Origin: Deltaproteobacteria bacterium
GTDB taxonomy: Bacteria; Myxococcota_A; Polyangia; Polyangiales; Ga0077539
NCBI GenBank assembly: GCA_947477565.1
Contig: CANJUR010000011.1
Coordinates: 1 to 64,000 of the forward strand
Length of the DNA: 64,000 bases
Direction of reading: 5' to 3'
This document shows, one piece after another, positions 7,813 through 17,165 of this stretch. The position numbers were made by a program, and so were the translations under genes. The first letter of the stretch is position 1. Each line of letters starts with the position of its first letter. Under the pieces are notes generated by a model. It ran no database searches, was not told the DNA's origin, and was given only the letters and a program-made list of their open reading frames with translations.

Positions 7813-9398
7813 CACGCCCTCCGTCGGCTCGGGTGGAAGCCGAGGCCGCTCACTGCGAGGCGGTTCTGGTAGTAGAGCAGAAGGTTGGTGTCGCCGAGCA
7901 CGACGCCGCCCTGTGCGGGCCGCAGCACCGCGTTGGTGTGATAGCCCGACCAGGCCCGCGTCGCGGCGTCTACGAGCGTCGCCGCCGAGGCCCCGCGTAC
8001 CCCCGGACCGAGCACCACCTCGCCCCGGTCTTCGAGTGCGCGGGCCTGGTCCACGAGGTCGGCCACGCGCCGATCCATCTCGTCCGAGGGCACAAACACC
8101 TCGTCGCGGTGCCGCAGGAGCTTGAAGAGATCTTCTCCCGGGAAGGCATCGCGCAGCTTGTTGAACGCAGCGCCGGCGACGAGGTGCGTGGCGAGCAGCA
8201 CGGTCTCTTTCGAGAACGTCCGGCAGATCGCCTCGCCGAGTTCGCGCGTGTATTGGGCGTCGCGGGCCTCGTCGATGACGGGCAGCCCGTCGCGTGTGAC
8301 GTAGCTCGCTGGATCCACCGTGCGTCCCCGCAGGTCTACGGAGCGGCCGTCCTCGAGCACGCGATTGGTAAACGGATCCATCGGTTCGCCGAAGCGGATC
8401 ACCACGGATCCGGAGGTCATCACGAGTTTGCGCACGAGGGTGACGATGCGCTCGATGCGCGTGCTCTCGTCATCCTCGATGATGTAGCGGTTGCGCCCGA
8501 CCTCCGCGAGGTAGTCGGCGATGAGCGTCGAGGCCTCGAGCGTGAGCATGTAGTTGATCGTGGCGGGCACCACGAAGACCCGCTGCGGGTGTCCCCGCCG
8601 GAGCGAGTGCACAAAGGCCTCGACGCCGGTCCCGAGGAGGCCGAGCTTGAGCTTCTCCTCGACCATGCCCGATCGCGAACGCGTTCCGCCGGGGAAGAAG
8701 AGCGAGTGATAGCCGCGCTCGATGAGCACGCTCGAGTAGGTCTTGAGTACGTCTTTGTAGAGGTCGTGCCGGATGCGGCGATCGACGCGGTAAGCGCCGA
8801 GGTTCTGCATGAAGTACGAGAGAAAGGGGTTGGTGAAGAGGTTTTTCCCCGCGCCGTAGGTGGCCGGCGGCAGCCCCTCGCGGTCGAGCGCGAAGCCGAA
8901 CACCACCGAGTCGAGGTTGGAAAGGTGCGTCGGCGCGAAGATCACCGTGCCGCGGCGGGAGAGCGCCCGGATGCGCTCGATCGGGCCTTGCGTCACGAGG
9001 TGCTCGCGTAGACGGCCGCTCGCGCGGAGACCGAAGGAGAGGTCTTTCGGTGACAGCAGCATCGAGAGCGCCGTCGGGAGCACCTTCGTGGAGAGCGCGT
9101 ACACCCGCGGGTCGAAGTTTCCCGCGATGTCCTTCGCGTATTGACGCGCGATCTCCTCCACGCGCCGCCGCCGTTCGCTCTCCGACAGCCGTCCGAGCGA
9201 GCGCGCTAGCTCGCGGAAGCGCTCGTATTCGGCGCGCTCCTTCCCCGGCCGCGCCTCGAGGCGACGGATCTCACACCACGCAGCGTCGTTGAGTAACAAC
9301 AGCGGATCGCGCGCGTTCTGCGCGACCCGCGCGACGACCTCCTCCACGATGAAGGATCGCTCGTCGTTGAAATGGAAAATCGGTGCAGCCTCCGCCAT
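7812..9398 (-). CDS. plsB: Glycerol-3-phosphate acyltransferase, PlsB family
   Basis: The 528-residue protein is a membrane-associated acyltransferase that would esterify sn-1 of glycerol-3-phosphate in the first step of phospholipid synthesis. The acyltransferase core holds the HX4D motif as THLSNLDS (His158, Asp163), a GAGKNLF substrate block near 182, FFPGGTRSRSG near 245 (the FPEGTR block with Glu to Gly), and a VVPATINY segment near 275. It is shorter than E. coli PlsB (about 800 residues), lacking part of the N-terminal region, which is usual for myxobacterial homologues. The gpsA-like gene follows with a one-base overlap, so the two are translated together. Whether the acyl donor is acyl-CoA or acyl-ACP cannot be told. 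Upstream, the next gene diverges. Confidence 0.85.
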   Translation of the reverse strand: MAEAAPIFHFNDERSFIVEEVVARVAQNARDPLLLLNDAAWCEIRRLEARPGKERAEYERFRELARSLGRLSESERRRRVEEIARQYAKDIAGNFDPRVYALSTKVLPTALSMLLSPKDLSFGLRASGRLREHLVTQGPIERIRALSRRGTVIFAPTHLSNLDSVVFGFALDREGLPPATYGAGKNLFTNPFLSYFMQNLGAYRVDRRIRHDLYKDVLKTYSSVLIERGYHSLFFPGGTRSRSGMVEEKLKLGLLGTGVEAFVHSLRRGHPQRVFVVPATINYMLTLEASTLIADYLAEVGRNRYIIEDDESTRIERIVTLVRKLVMTSGSVVIRFGEPMDPFTNRVLEDGRSVDLRGRTVDPASYVTRDGLPVIDEARDAQYTRELGEAICRTFSKETVLLATHLVAGAAFNKLRDAFPGEDLFKLLRHRDEVFVPSDEMDRRVADLVDQARALEDRGEVVLGPGVRGASAATLVDAATRAWSGYHTNAVLRPAQGGVVLGDTNLLLYYQNRLAVSGLGFHPSRRRA

Positions 9399-9500
9399 GG
9401 CGCGCGGACCGTACCGCCTACGTCCGCGGATTCACAAGGACGCCGACCGAGTGCGCCCAACCGCAGGACTCTGCTACGGGAACACCGAACATCCGCACCA

Positions 9501-9977
9501 ATGACGCGACGACGGAGCGCCCAACACCTGCGAACGGACAATCCTTCCCCGAAGGGTCCGTTGGCGCTCGCCGCCGTGGCGCTTGCGCTGCTTGGTTTCG
9601 GCCGATGGTGGCTCTCGCGCCTCCCGGACGCGCTCGCTCGCCCACTCGACGCCGGCAGCTACCTCGTCGCGATCGCGCCGACGCTCCACCGCGCAGGCTG
9701 CGCCGTTACGACATGCCACGGCGATCGTGCGCCCATGCGCCTCGCGTCTTCGCCGACGAACGCCGCGGCGGCGCTCGCCGAACTCGACGCCGTGCGCCCC
9801 TACGTCACCCCTGGGGAGCCCGCGACGAGCCCATTGTGGATCCGTGCGACGAGCCACGCGCACGCTGGCTCTGGCGCGTTGGCCCCGACGGGCTGTGAGG
9901 CCCTCGCACTCGCGCGCTGGATCAACTGGGCCGTGGTGCGATCGTGTCCAGCTCCCTTGTCGGGTGGGTCGCATTGA
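9501..9977 (+). CDS. Small membrane-anchored protein with a CX4CH motif
   Basis: The 158-residue protein begins at the ATG at 9501; frame-compatible upstream starts would run into the divergent plsB gene. It has a basic N-terminus and one hydrophobic segment (LALAAVALALLGFGRWWL, about 19-36). The predicted exported domain includes CAVTTCHGD. The CX4CH spacing resembles the atypical haem or haem-like motifs in myxobacterial cytochrome-like proteins, but it is not the standard CXXCH. Two further cysteines lie near the C-terminus. No family assignment is possible. It diverges from plsB with a 102-bp gap and is followed 16 bases later by another small membrane protein. Confidence 0.6.
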   Translation: MTRRRSAQHLRTDNPSPKGPLALAAVALALLGFGRWWLSRLPDALARPLDAGSYLVAIAPTLHRAGCAVTTCHGDRAPMRLASSPTNAAAALAELDAVRPYVTPGEPATSPLWIRATSHAHAGSGALAPTGCEALALARWINWAVVRSCPAPLSGGSH

Positions 9978-9993
9978 CCCCTAATCCGGCCCT

Positions 9994-10182
9994 GTGAACG
10001 CCCGACCGAAGAACGACGGCCGTGAAGTGTCCGGGCGTCGCGCCCTGCTGGTGGTACTCGCGTTGGTGTTGCTGCTCGCCGCCGTGATCATTCTTCAGGC
10101 GGTCTTCGCCGATCGCACGGGCATCAGTCATCGAGCGCCGACGGTGCGCTTCGGCGACGCGGGGGCTTCAGGGCTCCGCTGA
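9994..10182 (+). CDS. Small single-pass membrane protein, hypothetical
   Basis: A 62-residue frame starting at GTG 9994 encodes a charged N-terminus and one strong transmembrane helix (ALLVVLALVLLLAAVIIL, about 17-34), followed by a short polar tail. There is no clear Shine-Dalgarno sequence. It lies 16 bases after the previous gene in the same direction, and its end overlaps the end of the convergent sigma factor gene by 15 bases. The hydrophobic pattern and position support a real gene, but the evidence is thin and the function is unknown. Confidence 0.45.
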   Translation: MNARPKNDGREVSGRRALLVVLALVLLLAAVIILQAVFADRTGISHRAPTVRFGDAGASGLR

Positions 10183-10851
10183 TGCGTAGTGCGCGAGGCT
10201 CTCGCGCAGACGGCCCAGCGCCCTCGCATGCAGGCGGCTGGCCCAGCCCTTGGTCATCCCCAGTTGGAGTCCGGCCTGCTCGAGGGTGAGGCCTTCCAGG
10301 TAGACCTTTTCGACGAGGCCGCGCTCGCGTTCGGGCATCAGCTTGAGTGCTTCGCGAATCTCCCGCGCCGTGTCCTGGTGCATCGCTGCCGCTTCCGGGG
10401 ACGGAATCGCCGCCGGGAGCAGGGCCGCCGCGGTCTCTTCGAGAAGCAGCGCGGTGGCCGTCTCCTCGAGGAGGCCTGCGAGCGCGCGGACGGCTTCGAG
10501 TGCGTCGGCAGCGGAGGCGCCCTCGGCGGCTCGCGCCTCGAGCAGGTCATCCACCGCGGCACGGGCGCCCATTTTCGCGCGATAGATCGGATCTCGGCCG
10601 TGCTCCTTGCGCACCTGGTCGAAGATCGCGCCGCGGATGCGGTAGTAGGCGAAGGTGTTGAACTGCACTCCGCGCCCGGCGTCGTAGCGGGTTGCGGCGT
10701 CGATCAGCCCGAGTTGTCCGAAGCTCACAATGTCGTCCACGGTCACGTGCCGCGGAACCGACCGCATCAGTGTCCGCGCCACCCGGCGGACGAGGCCCTG
10801 GTGGGCGGTGATGAGTGCGTCGCGTTGCTGGCGGTCGGGGGTGGTGGGCAT
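10168..10851 (-). CDS. Sigma-70 family RNA polymerase sigma factor (FliA/WhiG-like)
   Basis: The 227-residue protein has region 2 at about 20-85 (VDDIVSFGQLGLIDAATRYD, then FNTFAYYRIRGAIFDQVRK) and region 4 at about 175-222 (LPERERGLVEKVYLEGLTLE in variant form, then MTKGWASRLHARALGRLRESL). A variable, Ala/Glu-rich region between them replaces a typical region 3. Region 1 is absent, so this is an alternative group 3 sigma rather than the housekeeping one. No flagellar genes are nearby, so an FliA role cannot be claimed. It diverges from the PRPP synthetase gene with a 92-bp gap; no anti-sigma factor gene adjoins it. Confidence 0.85.
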   Translation of the reverse strand: MPTTPDRQQRDALITAHQGLVRRVARTLMRSVPRHVTVDDIVSFGQLGLIDAATRYDAGRGVQFNTFAYYRIRGAIFDQVRKEHGRDPIYRAKMGARAAVDDLLEARAAEGASAADALEAVRALAGLLEETATALLLEETAAALLPAAIPSPEAAAMHQDTAREIREALKLMPERERGLVEKVYLEGLTLEQAGLQLGMTKGWASRLHARALGRLRESLAHYASAEP

Positions 10852-10943
10852 CGCGCGGAGGTGAGAGAGGGTCGTCCGCGAGTCGGCGCGGCGTCAAGGG
10901 CGCTGGCGCACGCGGGCGAACCTGCGGTAACCCCGACCCCACG

Positions 10944-11891
10944 ATGTCGCACCCGCCAGTGATCATTTCGGGCAGCTCGCACCCCACCCTCGCGGCGACC
11001 CTCGCGGGGCACCTCGGAGTCTCTGTCGGCCGCGTGCGCTTCAACCGTTTCTCCAACGAGAACGTGAAGGTCTGCGTCGAGGAAAACGTCCGCGACCGCG
11101 ATGTCTTTGTGGTTCAGACCTCGTGTCCGCCGGTCAACGAATCGCTGATGGAGACGTTGATCCTCATCGATGCGCTGCGCTCTGCGGGCGCTGGGCGGGT
11201 CACCGCGGTGCTGCCTTATTTCCCGTACGTTCGCTCGGACAAGCAAGACGAGCCCGGCGTGTCCATCACCGCGCGCCTCGTGGCCGACCTCCTCGCCACC
11301 GCAGGTGCGCAGCGGCTCCTCGCGATGGACCTTCACTCCCCGCAGATCCACGGTTTCTTCCGCTTTCCAGTGGACCATCTCACCGCGATTTCGGTGTTGG
11401 GCGGCGCGCTGGTCGGCGACGGGGCGGGCGATCGCGTGGTGGTCGCTACGGACATCGGCGAGGCCAAGGACGCCGGGCGCTTCGCGGCCAACCTAGGCAT
11501 CCCCCTCGCGGTGATCGACAAGCGGCGCGTGGGCGACGACGAGCATGCCATCCCGCAAACCATCGTCGGCGACGTGCGTGGCCGACACGCGATCATCGTC
11601 GACGACGAGATCGCCACCGGTGGCACCATTCTCGAAGCAGCGGAGTTGGTGATGCGCCTCGGCGCGACGTCCGTGGAGGCCGCGGCGGTGCACGGCGTGC
11701 TCTCGGGCCGGGCCGTCGAGCGAATCCGTTTGTCGCCCCTACGGAGGCTTCTCGTGACCGACTCGATTCCGTTGCCCGAGTCCAAGTGTGACCCGCGCAT
11801 CGAGGTGGTCAGCATCGCGGGTTTGCTGTCCGAGGCCATCGGCCGCATCCATCGCGGCGACAGCGTGGCGCACCTCGCGTCGCGTCGTTGA
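10944..11891 (+). CDS. prs: Ribose-phosphate pyrophosphokinase (PRPP synthetase)
   Basis: The enzyme makes PRPP from ribose-5-phosphate and ATP for nucleotide, His and Trp synthesis in the cytosol. The protein is 315 residues from the ATG at 10944, normal length for the family. Landmarks are FSNEN (36-40), RSDKQDEPGVSITARLVADL near 97-116 (the RQDR region in altered form), DLHSPQIHGFF (129-139) with the catalytic-face His131, the flexible-loop KRR (193-195) and the PRPP loop VDDEIATGGT (219-228). The RQDR to RSDK change and Glu in place of Met in the VDDM loop are departures from E. coli Prs, but the lysine/arginine loop is intact. The gene is convergent with the FG-GAP lipoprotein gene, only 3 bases apart. 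Confidence 0.9.
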   Translation: MSHPPVIISGSSHPTLAATLAGHLGVSVGRVRFNRFSNENVKVCVEENVRDRDVFVVQTSCPPVNESLMETLILIDALRSAGAGRVTAVLPYFPYVRSDKQDEPGVSITARLVADLLATAGAQRLLAMDLHSPQIHGFFRFPVDHLTAISVLGGALVGDGAGDRVVVATDIGEAKDAGRFAANLGIPLAVIDKRRVGDDEHAIPQTIVGDVRGRHAIIVDDEIATGGTILEAAELVMRLGATSVEAAAVHGVLSGRAVERIRLSPLRRLLVTDSIPLPESKCDPRIEVVSIAGLLSEAIGRIHRGDSVAHLASRR

Positions 11892-11894
11892 AGG

Positions 11895-13742
11895 TTAGAA
11901 ATAGCGAGGTCGGAAAGTGCCGCGGAGCGCGAGGCCGTAGCCGTATTCGTTCACCTGCGAGGTGCCGACGCCGACGGACGTCCAGGCGGGCGTTGCGCTC
12001 AGAGTCGCGCCGCCGCGGTACAGGTAGACGGCGCCGGGACCGCCCTCGCGTCCGACGTTGGCGGGGGCCCGCGCCGCACGAATGAGCACGTCATCGAAGC
12101 CGTCGCCATCGACGTCGCCTGCGCCCACGGCACGGTCGCCGAACTTGGCGACGTTGCCGGCCGAAGCGTCGGTGCTGTTGAAGACGACCGCCGGGGTGAG
12201 CCCGGGCGTAGCGCCGCCGGTGAAGAGGTACGCGCGCCCGGTGTCGGGGCCGTTGGTAGCGTTGCTGATGGCGCCGAGCACGAGGTCTGCGAAGCCATCG
12301 CCGTTGACGTCACCCGCGGCGTCGAGGGAGTTTCCGAGCTTCTCGCCAACGGTCCCGATCATCGCGCCGCGCACCTCGAGGAGCCGTTGGTTGAGCGCCC
12401 CGGCGCCGCCTGCAAAGACCACGGCCTGACCCCGGCCCGCAACGGAGGGAGCGCCGACCGCGAGGTCACCGTATCCGTCGCCATTGAAGTCCCCGAGACC
12501 CGCCACTGCGAAGCCGAAGTAGTCGTTGGCTCCGCCGACCAGGTTGGCGTCGACGCTGCCGTTGGGTGTCGCCCCACCGAAGAACACCCGCACCTCACCG
12601 GTGGCCGAACTCACCGTCTGGGGCGCACCGATCACAATGTCCGCGAAGCCGTCGCCGTTGAGGTCTGAGGCACCCTCGACCGCGGCTCCGAAGGCGTCGC
12701 CGGGCATCGCGTAGGACAACTCCAGGTCTGGCGTTGCGTCCGGGGTTGCGCCGCCGAGGTAGAGCCATGCGCGACCGGAGAGACGATCGAGCGAAGGTGC
12801 GCCCACGACCCAGTCGGCGAAGCCGTCGCCGTTGACGTCGCCCACGATGCTCAGCGTGCGCCCGAACCCGCCGCTGAGGGCCGGTGCGCTGATGCGCAGG
12901 GATGGGCTCATCGACATGGATCCGCCGCCCAGGTAGAGCGCCGCGCGCCCGGTTTCGCCCATCTCTGCCGGGTCGCCTGTGTGGAAGTATCCGGCGCCCA
13001 CCAGGAGGTCGGCGTAGCCGTCGCCGTTGACGTCGCCGGAGGTCGAGATCGCCGTTCCGAAGCGCTCGCCTTGCGCCGTCGCCGTGAGGGTGAGGTTGGG
13101 CGTCGCGGGTACCGTGCCGGCGCCGAAGTGCACGTACACCTCGCCCGTCGGCGTTGCGTTGCCGGTGTCGCGACCGGGTGCGCCGACCACGATGTCGGCC
13201 TGTCCGTCGCCGTTGAGGTCGTGTCGCGCGCGCCCGATCGTCACGGGCCAGGCGACGGTGGTGCGTAGGGCATTGGCGCCGCTCAAGCCGACGACGCGCC
13301 ACCAGCGGAGGCCCCGAGGGAGGTCCGCGGCCGGGGTGAGGGTAGTGCCAGTGCTCGTCGCCGATGACTCGACGGTGCCAAAGGCGCGGGTCAACGAATA
13401 CTCGATACGGTAAGAGGTTGCCCCGGCGAGTTCGTTCCAGTGGAAGGTCGGACGGAGCGCGCGGACGTAGTTGCCGGAGAGCGGTGCGATGGGGCGAAAC
13501 GGATCTTGGACCAGGGGGCCGGTGTCCGGGCGTACGCCGCCGTCGATGCCCGTCACGGGGCGGTCCGTCGGCGCGGCCACATCGCGGACGGGGACGTCGA
13601 TCTTGGTGCTGCCGCTGTCCGCGATGACGATCGGCACATCACCGGCCAGGAGGACCAGGCCCGGCGGGCGTGCCTCCTTGCAGGCGGCGAGGGCGGCGAG
13701 GAGGGGCAGGGCGCGCGACGAGAGTTTCATCGGGGTTTGCAT
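11895..13742 (-). CDS. FG-GAP repeat lipoprotein (beta-propeller)
   Basis: The protein is 615 residues from the ATG at 13742. The N-terminus is a lipoprotein signal with the lipobox LAAC (Cys21). A fibronectin-III-like stretch follows (RPTFHWNELAGATSYRIEYS region). Then come seven FG-GAP repeats, each with a DxNGDGxxDxxxG calcium loop; seven copies would close a seven-bladed propeller as in integrin alpha heads. Expected location is the outer membrane or cell surface, binding Ca2+ and perhaps carbohydrate or protein partners. It is the last of three minus-strand lipoprotein genes and starts 26 bases after the preceding one ends. The precise ligand is unknown. Confidence 0.85.
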   Translation of the reverse strand: MQTPMKLSSRALPLLAALAACKEARPPGLVLLAGDVPIVIADSGSTKIDVPVRDVAAPTDRPVTGIDGGVRPDTGPLVQDPFRPIAPLSGNYVRALRPTFHWNELAGATSYRIEYSLTRAFGTVESSATSTGTTLTPAADLPRGLRWWRVVGLSGANALRTTVAWPVTIGRARHDLNGDGQADIVVGAPGRDTGNATPTGEVYVHFGAGTVPATPNLTLTATAQGERFGTAISTSGDVNGDGYADLLVGAGYFHTGDPAEMGETGRAALYLGGGSMSMSPSLRISAPALSGGFGRTLSIVGDVNGDGFADWVVGAPSLDRLSGRAWLYLGGATPDATPDLELSYAMPGDAFGAAVEGASDLNGDGFADIVIGAPQTVSSATGEVRVFFGGATPNGSVDANLVGGANDYFGFAVAGLGDFNGDGYGDLAVGAPSVAGRGQAVVFAGGAGALNQRLLEVRGAMIGTVGEKLGNSLDAAGDVNGDGFADLVLGAISNATNGPDTGRAYLFTGGATPGLTPAVVFNSTDASAGNVAKFGDRAVGAGDVDGDGFDDVLIRAARAPANVGREGGPGAVYLYRGGATLSATPAWTSVGVGTSQVNEYGYGLALRGTFRPRYF

Positions 13743-13768
13743 CGTTTCTTCAAGTATTCGGTTCGCCG

Positions 13769-16700
13769 TCAGGGGGTCGGGACCCAGCGGAACCGAGTTC
13801 CGGTTGCGACGGGGCACGCCGTCGAGCCGCTGCAAAGTACCGCGCCGTCCGTGCCATCGACGGTCTCGAGTCCGAGGGTCACCCCGCTGGCCGTGGTCCC
13901 GAGCGCTCGATAGAGCATGTCGATGGTGTTGGTTCCCTCGTTCAGAACGATCTCGAAGGTCAGGTTGCCGGTGCGTGTTGGATAATAAGAAGCGTCATCC
14001 CATTCGACGACAAACTGCCGGCTGGGCGCGACGCCGACGGTGGCGATGCAGACGCCGGTGTCTCGCGTGAGCAGGTCGAGCCAGTACGCGGCCACCACGC
14101 CGTTGGGGGTCCCGCGGTCAGGGATCAAACCCGACGTGGAGGCTGCGCTCACGCCATCGAAGTTGATGAAGCCGTTGGAGGTGATGTTGACCGCCGCGAC
14201 GATGTTTCCCCAGTAGCGAAACGGAAACGGCACCACGTCCGTGACCTGTGAGTCGTCGACGTTTTGCAGCACGCGCCGGGCGCCGGGAGCCGCGCAGGCG
14301 TCCACGAAAGTGACCTCCGCGGGAGGATCCGTGCGGCGGTAGGTTGGCATCGTGCCGGCGGCCAGCGTGGACACGCCCACGCTGAGTGCCGTACCGCTCA
14401 CGAACGATCGAGCTTCTCCCACGATGGAATAGGTTCCCGCGGGCAGCGAGGGGTAGCGCTGCACCCAAGTCCCGCCGAACGGGCTCGCGAGGCAGGCCCC
14501 GGTGATCGACGCACCATTTCCGCAGGTACGCTCGAGGGCAGCGAAGAGTTGCGTTGCGGGCGTGGCGCTCAGGGTGACCGTGACGTCGCGAGGAGCAGTG
14601 AGTGTGAAGGTGCTGACGAAGTCGGTCCACGCACTCGTACTCATGGTGGACGAACCGCACGGCGTGCCGTGATCCGGAACGGGGTCGAAGGTCGCCACCG
14701 GGAGCACGATCGCGGGCCCGTCCGGGGTCACTGTCGCCGCGGTCGCGCAGGTGTCTCCGATCGCGCGTACGCCCGGGTCGCTCGTCACCACGAGAAGCCG
14801 CGCCGTGCCCACAGGTCCGCTCGCACCGGCCTGCTCGCCGACGACGTAGTAATCGCCGGTCGGCAGCGAGCGGTACCTCCGCTCGGTGATGGACGTCCCC
14901 GAGATGCATCCGCCGATGGACATCGCGCCGACACCGCAACTGTTAAAGAGCTGCATACGGAGCGCGGTTCCGCCCAGCATGGTGAGGGTGACGTCGCGCG
15001 GTGTGGTCAGACGAAAGTGGAAGACCCAGTCGGTCCAGTTGTCTGTCGGACGCATCGATCCGCACGACGTGCCGATGTCAGAGGTGGTGTCGAGCCCCGC
15101 CAGGGTGACGACACCCGGCGAGCCGTCGGGCACCGCGTCGACGCCCGGGCAGGTGTCGCCGGGCAGCCGCACGCCGGGCGCCGTGGTGGTCACCGCGACC
15201 GCGAGCGAGGGCGGTGGAGCGTTGCTCTCCAGGATCACGAAGTACGTCCCTGCGCCGAGGCCCCGGTAGCGACGCACGGGGGATGCGCCGTTGATGCACG
15301 GGCCGATCACCGAGGTTCGGGCGGTGCAATCCGACTGGAGTTGGAGACGCAATGACGCGGTGCCCGAGCCGGTCACGCTGACGGTTACATCCCGCGGTCC
15401 GGTGAGGGTGAAGCGCGCGATCATGTCGGTCCATCCGTCGGTGGTGCCGTTTGAGCCGCAGCTGGTCCCCTGGTCGGGGAAGGTCTCAAAGCGCGAGGGA
15501 GTCATTACGATCGCGGGCCCATCGGGTAGCACCTCCACGCCGGGGCAGACGTCTCCTACGGTGCGCATCGTCGGGTCGGTAATTGTGGCCTGTACGGTGA
15601 CGTCCCGCGCCGTGCCGCTTCGTACGACTACGAAGTAGGCACCTGCTTCGAGTGGTCGCTGCACCATGCGGGCAAGGGTCAACGCGGTGGCGCAGCGCAC
15701 CTCGCTCGATGCGACGCCGCAGGGCGAACGGAAGAGGGCGACGGTGACCCGTTCGCTGGTTGGCCCGGTCACGGTGATGGTGACGTTGCGCGAAGCGGGG
15801 AGGGTGAGAGGAATCACCGCGTCGGCGGTCGGCGCGCCGGTGTCGCAACTCAGGGAGTAGTCTGGGAGTAGCCCTGCGAAGGAGACCGGGTGCGCCAACC
15901 CGTCGGCAAGATCAAACGCAGGCACCGAACCAGGCATCGGGCAGAGGTCTGTCTCCGGCGCAGTGCTCGGCCGACCGAGAGTGAGCCGAAGGCGGAAGAT
16001 CCGCGGGGTGCTCGTCTGCACTGCCAGGAAATACGTCCCGGCGGCGAGTGAGCGCACCTGCAACTGTGGTGCGGTCGCAGACACGCCCCGAGCGCATCGC
16101 AATTCGCCCGTCGGGGTGCAGGCGGAGAGCAGGGCGATGATCCCGGCCGGGGTCGCGGTGTCGTCATCGGTGACCGCGACGTCTTGTGCCGCGGACAGGG
16201 TGAAGCGAAAGAGCGCCACCGCTTGCCCGGCGCGCCCGCAGCCGACCGCGAAGGTCGCACCGAGGCCCACCGTCGATCCGGTCACCGAGTACGTCGCGGG
16301 CGCGCCGACGCGAATCTCCTGCGCGCGCTCGCAGACGTCGTTGGTCGGTCGGCAGGCGGTCGTGTCCGCGAAGTCCACGAGGAGGTTACAGTTGTTGTCG
16401 CGACCGTCGTCACAGACCTCCGGCGCCCCGGGAAACACCCGCGGATCGCTGTCGTTGCAGTCCGTTCCGGGCGTGCCTCGCGGGGTTGCGTCGCTCGTGC
16501 ACGAAGTGGCGATGTACCCGTCGCCGTCGAGGTCGCGCGGCGAGTGCACGCAGCCGAGGCGCGTGTCGCAAGAGTCGATGGTGCAGGTATTGCGGTCGTC
16601 GCAGTCGATCTGGTCATCCACGCGCACCGGCTGGCAGCCTGTCCCGGCGAGCGCGCCGGGGGTGGTTGGGTCGCAGCGCTCGGTGCCGTTGCATGCGTTG

Positions 16701-17050
16701 CCGTCGCCGCACACGGAATCGTCGGAGACGCGCGTGCAGACGCGGGTGTCCTCGTCGCAACTCACCTCGCGGGTGCAGCTGTATCGGTCGTCGCAGGGAC
16801 TCGTTCCGCTGGCGCAGCGGCCCATCACACAGCGCTCTGCGCCGTTGCAATACCGCCCATCATCGCAGTCGAAGTCGGCTTCGCAGGTGCCTTCTCCCCG
16901 CGGACCTTGATCCGTCGTCACCGCGGGCTGATCGTCAGCCTCTGCATCGATGGCGGCGTCGTCCGGCAGCGGGGGCGCCGGTGTCTCGGTGGTGCATCCG
17001 AGCATCATGCTCAGTGCGAGTACGGCGAGGAGTCGAAGGGATAGCGTCAT
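13769..17050 (-). CDS. Large Cys-rich lipoprotein with MopE motif, five beta-sandwich repeats and nidogen-like C-terminus
   Basis: The 1093-residue protein starts with a lipoprotein signal (SMMLGC, Cys19) and an acidic linker. Residues about 55-170 hold tight disulfide-type repeats (CDDGRYCNG, CNGTERC, CDDRNTCT). Around 195-235 is a MopE-type metal-binding motif (CNDSDPRVFPGAPEVCDDG, then DNNCN). Five diverged domains of about 115 residues resembling pre-peptidase C-terminal domains follow, several starting GDxCPG. The C-terminal 170 residues (ITSNGFINFDG, AAYWLDLL, FVVEWDD) look like a nidogen/NIDO-type extracellular domain. It is a surface-anchored adhesin-like or matrix protein; no enzymatic domain is seen. 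The flanking lipoprotein genes on the same strand suggest co-expression. Confidence 0.85.
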   Translation of the reverse strand: MTLSLRLLAVLALSMMLGCTTETPAPPLPDDAAIDAEADDQPAVTTDQGPRGEGTCEADFDCDDGRYCNGAERCVMGRCASGTSPCDDRYSCTREVSCDEDTRVCTRVSDDSVCGDGNACNGTERCDPTTPGALAGTGCQPVRVDDQIDCDDRNTCTIDSCDTRLGCVHSPRDLDGDGYIATSCTSDATPRGTPGTDCNDSDPRVFPGAPEVCDDGRDNNCNLLVDFADTTACRPTNDVCERAQEIRVGAPATYSVTGSTVGLGATFAVGCGRAGQAVALFRFTLSAAQDVAVTDDDTATPAGIIALLSACTPTGELRCARGVSATAPQLQVRSLAAGTYFLAVQTSTPRIFRLRLTLGRPSTAPETDLCPMPGSVPAFDLADGLAHPVSFAGLLPDYSLSCDTGAPTADAVIPLTLPASRNVTITVTGPTSERVTVALFRSPCGVASSEVRCATALTLARMVQRPLEAGAYFVVVRSGTARDVTVQATITDPTMRTVGDVCPGVEVLPDGPAIVMTPSRFETFPDQGTSCGSNGTTDGWTDMIARFTLTGPRDVTVSVTGSGTASLRLQLQSDCTARTSVIGPCINGASPVRRYRGLGAGTYFVILESNAPPPSLAVAVTTTAPGVRLPGDTCPGVDAVPDGSPGVVTLAGLDTTSDIGTSCGSMRPTDNWTDWVFHFRLTTPRDVTLTMLGGTALRMQLFNSCGVGAMSIGGCISGTSITERRYRSLPTGDYYVVGEQAGASGPVGTARLLVVTSDPGVRAIGDTCATAATVTPDGPAIVLPVATFDPVPDHGTPCGSSTMSTSAWTDFVSTFTLTAPRDVTVTLSATPATQLFAALERTCGNGASITGACLASPFGGTWVQRYPSLPAGTYSIVGEARSFVSGTALSVGVSTLAAGTMPTYRRTDPPAEVTFVDACAAPGARRVLQNVDDSQVTDVVPFPFRYWGNIVAAVNITSNGFINFDGVSAASTSGLIPDRGTPNGVVAAYWLDLLTRDTGVCIATVGVAPSRQFVVEWDDASYYPTRTGNLTFEIVLNEGTNTIDMLYRALGTTASGVTLGLETVDGTDGAVLCSGSTACPVATGTRFRWVPTP

Positions 17051-17165
17051 GGAGGGTGCAGGCTTCGGCGGTGGTCGAGGCGTAGGAGAAACCCCCGCGG
17101 AGACCGCCGTCGACCATCATTCTACCGGATGCGGCGGCGGAGGCTCAAACCCTCCGTGCGCAACG

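Noticed and set aside
9501-9977. Annotation as a c-type cytochrome
   Set aside because: The motif is CX4CH rather than CXXCH and no axial ligand can be recognised.
10168-10851. Flagellar sigma factor FliA
   Set aside because: Sequence is of the FliA/WhiG type, but no flagellar genes are nearby and region 3 is reduced, so the name is not applied.
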